Both the position numbers and the translations under genes were made by a program. The notes under the pieces were generated by a model. The model saw only the letters and a program-made list of their open reading frames with translations. It ran no database searches and was not told the DNA's origin. From JALZMG01 sp963739975 (lineage in GTDB: Bacteria > Actinomycetota > Acidimicrobiia > Acidimicrobiales > Ilumatobacteraceae): a stretch of 64,000 bases of DNA. Below are positions 63,045 to 64,000 of this stretch, one piece after another (position 1 is the stretch's first letter; each line of letters opens with the position of its first letter). The stretch covers positions 248,001-312,000 of the forward strand of contig CAVUCK010000019.1 in NCBI GenBank assembly GCA_963739975.1, in the 5' to 3' direction.

Positions 63045-63665
63045 TCAAGCCCGGCGGGCGAGGCCCTCCAGCAGCACGGCGACGGCTTGATCGGCGATCA
63101 TCGCGGGTTCGGCACGGCTCCGGACGGCGGACCACTCGGCGGTCCAGTTCATCGCACCGAACGCCAGCATCCGGGCCATGAACAGGTCGACGTCAGCCGC
63201 CAGGTCGCCGGCGTCGCGGGCCGCCTCGAGCAGGTCGTTCCAGTACTCGCCGTACGCCCGCTGTTCGCGACGGTGCGCCGACGCCAGCGCCGGGGGGACC
63301 TGCCCGACGATGCGGGTCTGCGCCGAGGCGTAGTCGCTCAGCTCGAGCACGGCCATGGTGTGGGCGCGGATGGCGACGGCCAGCCGGTCCAGCGGGGCGG
63401 CGTCTGGCGGCAGCGCGTCGACTGCCGCCCGCACGTGATCCCAGGCGTTCTCGATCCCCAGTCGGAGGATCTCCGCCACCAGCTCCTCGCGTGAGGAGAA
63501 GTGGTAGTAGAGGCTGCCGGTCTGGATCCCAGCCCGCTCGGCGATGTCGCTCAGGCGGGCCGCATACCCCTGCTCCCGGAACACGGCGGCGGCGGCGTCG
63601 AGGATGCGGGCCCTGGTGCGTTGCGATTTGCTCGGTGCGGCGGTGGGCGCAGACTGGACCGTCAT
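63045..63665 (-). CDS. TetR-family transcriptional regulator
   Basis: A 206-residue repressor. N-terminal HTH: RTRARILDAAAAVFREQGYA, LSDIAERAGIQTGSLYYHFS, SREELVAEIL; C-terminal ligand domain AFGAMNWTAEWSAVRSRAEP. Sits between the catabolic operon and a divergent SDR gene, likely controlling both. TTCGAA-centred palindromic words flank it (ATTCGAAT at 63037, CTTCGAAAAG at 63681). TAGTTT lies 8 bp before its ATG, suggesting a leaderless transcript. Confidence 0.9.
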   Translation of the reverse strand: MTVQSAPTAAPSKSQRTRARILDAAAAVFREQGYAARLSDIAERAGIQTGSLYYHFSSREELVAEILRLGIENAWDHVRAAVDALPPDAAPLDRLAVAIRAHTMAVLELSDYASAQTRIVGQVPPALASAHRREQRAYGEYWNDLLEAARDAGDLAADVDLFMARMLAFGAMNWTAEWSAVRSRAEPAMIADQAVAVLLEGLARRA

Positions 63666-63691
63666 CGAAACCTAAACTAGCTTCGAAAAGC

Positions 63692-64000
63692 ATGATGCTC
63701 GGGCTCGGCGGCTGCGTCGCCCTTGTGACCGGAGGAGCCTCGAACATTGGGCGGGCGATCAGCCACGAGCTGGCCGCCGAAGGGGCCGTCGTCGCCATCC
63801 TCGATCGGGACGAGGCGATGGCTACGCGCACCGCTAGCGAGATCTCCGACGGTGGTGGGCAGGCGGCCGTGTACGCCGTCGACCTCACCGACGCCGACGC
63901 GACGGCGGCGGCGACGGCGGCGGTCGAGTCGGACGTCGGTCCGATCGCCGTGCTGGTCAACAACGTCGGCTGGAACGGCCCGGCGGGCTTCTTCCTCGAC
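63692..64000 (+). CDS. Short-chain dehydrogenase/reductase, 3' end outside the window
   Basis: Partial gene; 103 codons are inside the window. NAD(P) motif VTGGASNIGRAISHELAAEG, the acidic cofactor residue in AILDRDEAMA, GQAAVYAVDLTDADATAAAT, and the start of the NNVG motif VLVNNVGWNG. ATGs at 63692 and 63695 are both possible. Divergent from the TetR gene, so probably under its control and part of the same catabolic pathway. Confidence 0.88.
   Translation, partial: MMLGLGGCVALVTGGASNIGRAISHELAAEGAVVAILDRDEAMATRTASEISDGGGQAAVYAVDLTDADATAAATAAVESDVGPIAVLVNNVGWNGPAGFFLD

Overview
This window is GC-rich (about 70% by eye), densely packed bacterial DNA. It has frequent 4-bp stop/start overlaps (ATGA, GTGA), apparent leaderless starts, a maleylpyruvate-isomerase/mycothiol-type protein, Ino1-type inositol phosphate synthase and a relic of a 13E12/DUF222 HNH gene. 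These point to an actinomycete; gene content and style resemble Acidimicrobiia (Ilumatobacter-like), which is inference. I recognised no rRNA, tRNA, CRISPR array, prophage or complete insertion sequence.

Layout. 0-4.3 kb: M14 peptidase lipoprotein, flavin reductase, 5-formyl-THF cyclo-ligase, Ino1, FolD. 4.6-9.3 kb: a decayed sugar transferase, then an attenuator-controlled ilvBNC operon (branched-chain amino acid synthesis) with a leader peptide and terminator. 9.4-13.1 kb: metallo-beta-lactamase-fold protein, TPR regulator (frameshifted), polysaccharide deacetylase. 13.2-21.6 kb: O-acetylhomoserine sulfhydrylase, MIP channel, DUF2252, APC permease, PAC2, SerC, aspartate-type aminotransferase. 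21.7-31.3 kb: two alpha/beta hydrolases, a small secreted protein, cobalamin genes (cobO-cobU-cobT, malic enzyme, cobS) divergent from a riboswitch-controlled btuFCD importer. 31.3-40.5 kb: multi-sensor PP2C phosphatase, VWA/cadherin-like/RTX surface protein with frameshifts, zwf and gnd separated by four tandem mini-ORFs. 40.5-46.8 kb: thiamine-type ABC importer with thiamin pyrophosphokinase under a TPP riboswitch, EamA and CDF transporters. 46.8-57.5 kb: SDR, NfuA-like protein, PadR/methyltransferase, ArsR/VOC, PPK2, membrane protein, SIS protein, serine hydrolase. 57.7-64 kb: a TetR-flanked catabolic cluster (LLM flavin enzyme, enoyl-CoA hydratase, two-subunit Rieske oxygenase, acyl-CoA ligase, SDR).

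The most unusual content is a set of small repeats placed exactly in stop/start junctions of co-transcribed genes. Each carries a 22-44 codon mini-ORF that begins in the ATGA/GTGA overlap of the upstream gene and ends in the ATGA/GTGA/TTGA overlap of the next gene. Added lengths (65, 68, 104, 110, 131 bp) are all 3n+2, so the overlap geometry is preserved. They occur between ilvB and ilvN, MIP and DUF2252, btuC and btuD, gnd and zwf (four copies), upstream of the TPR regulator (two copies plus one fused to the gene), and behind PAC2. Most share a core close to GAGTCTTCGAGCGAGCGAA and a peptide start like MSERVFERAN. A second, unrelated 78-bp (26-codon) element occurs three times, once in frame inside the 5-formyl-THF cyclo-ligase gene.

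Several otherwise well conserved genes (cobT, btuF, an alpha/beta hydrolase, the TPR regulator, the surface protein) carry single-base frameshifts. These may be assembly errors or real decay; the sequence alone cannot decide.
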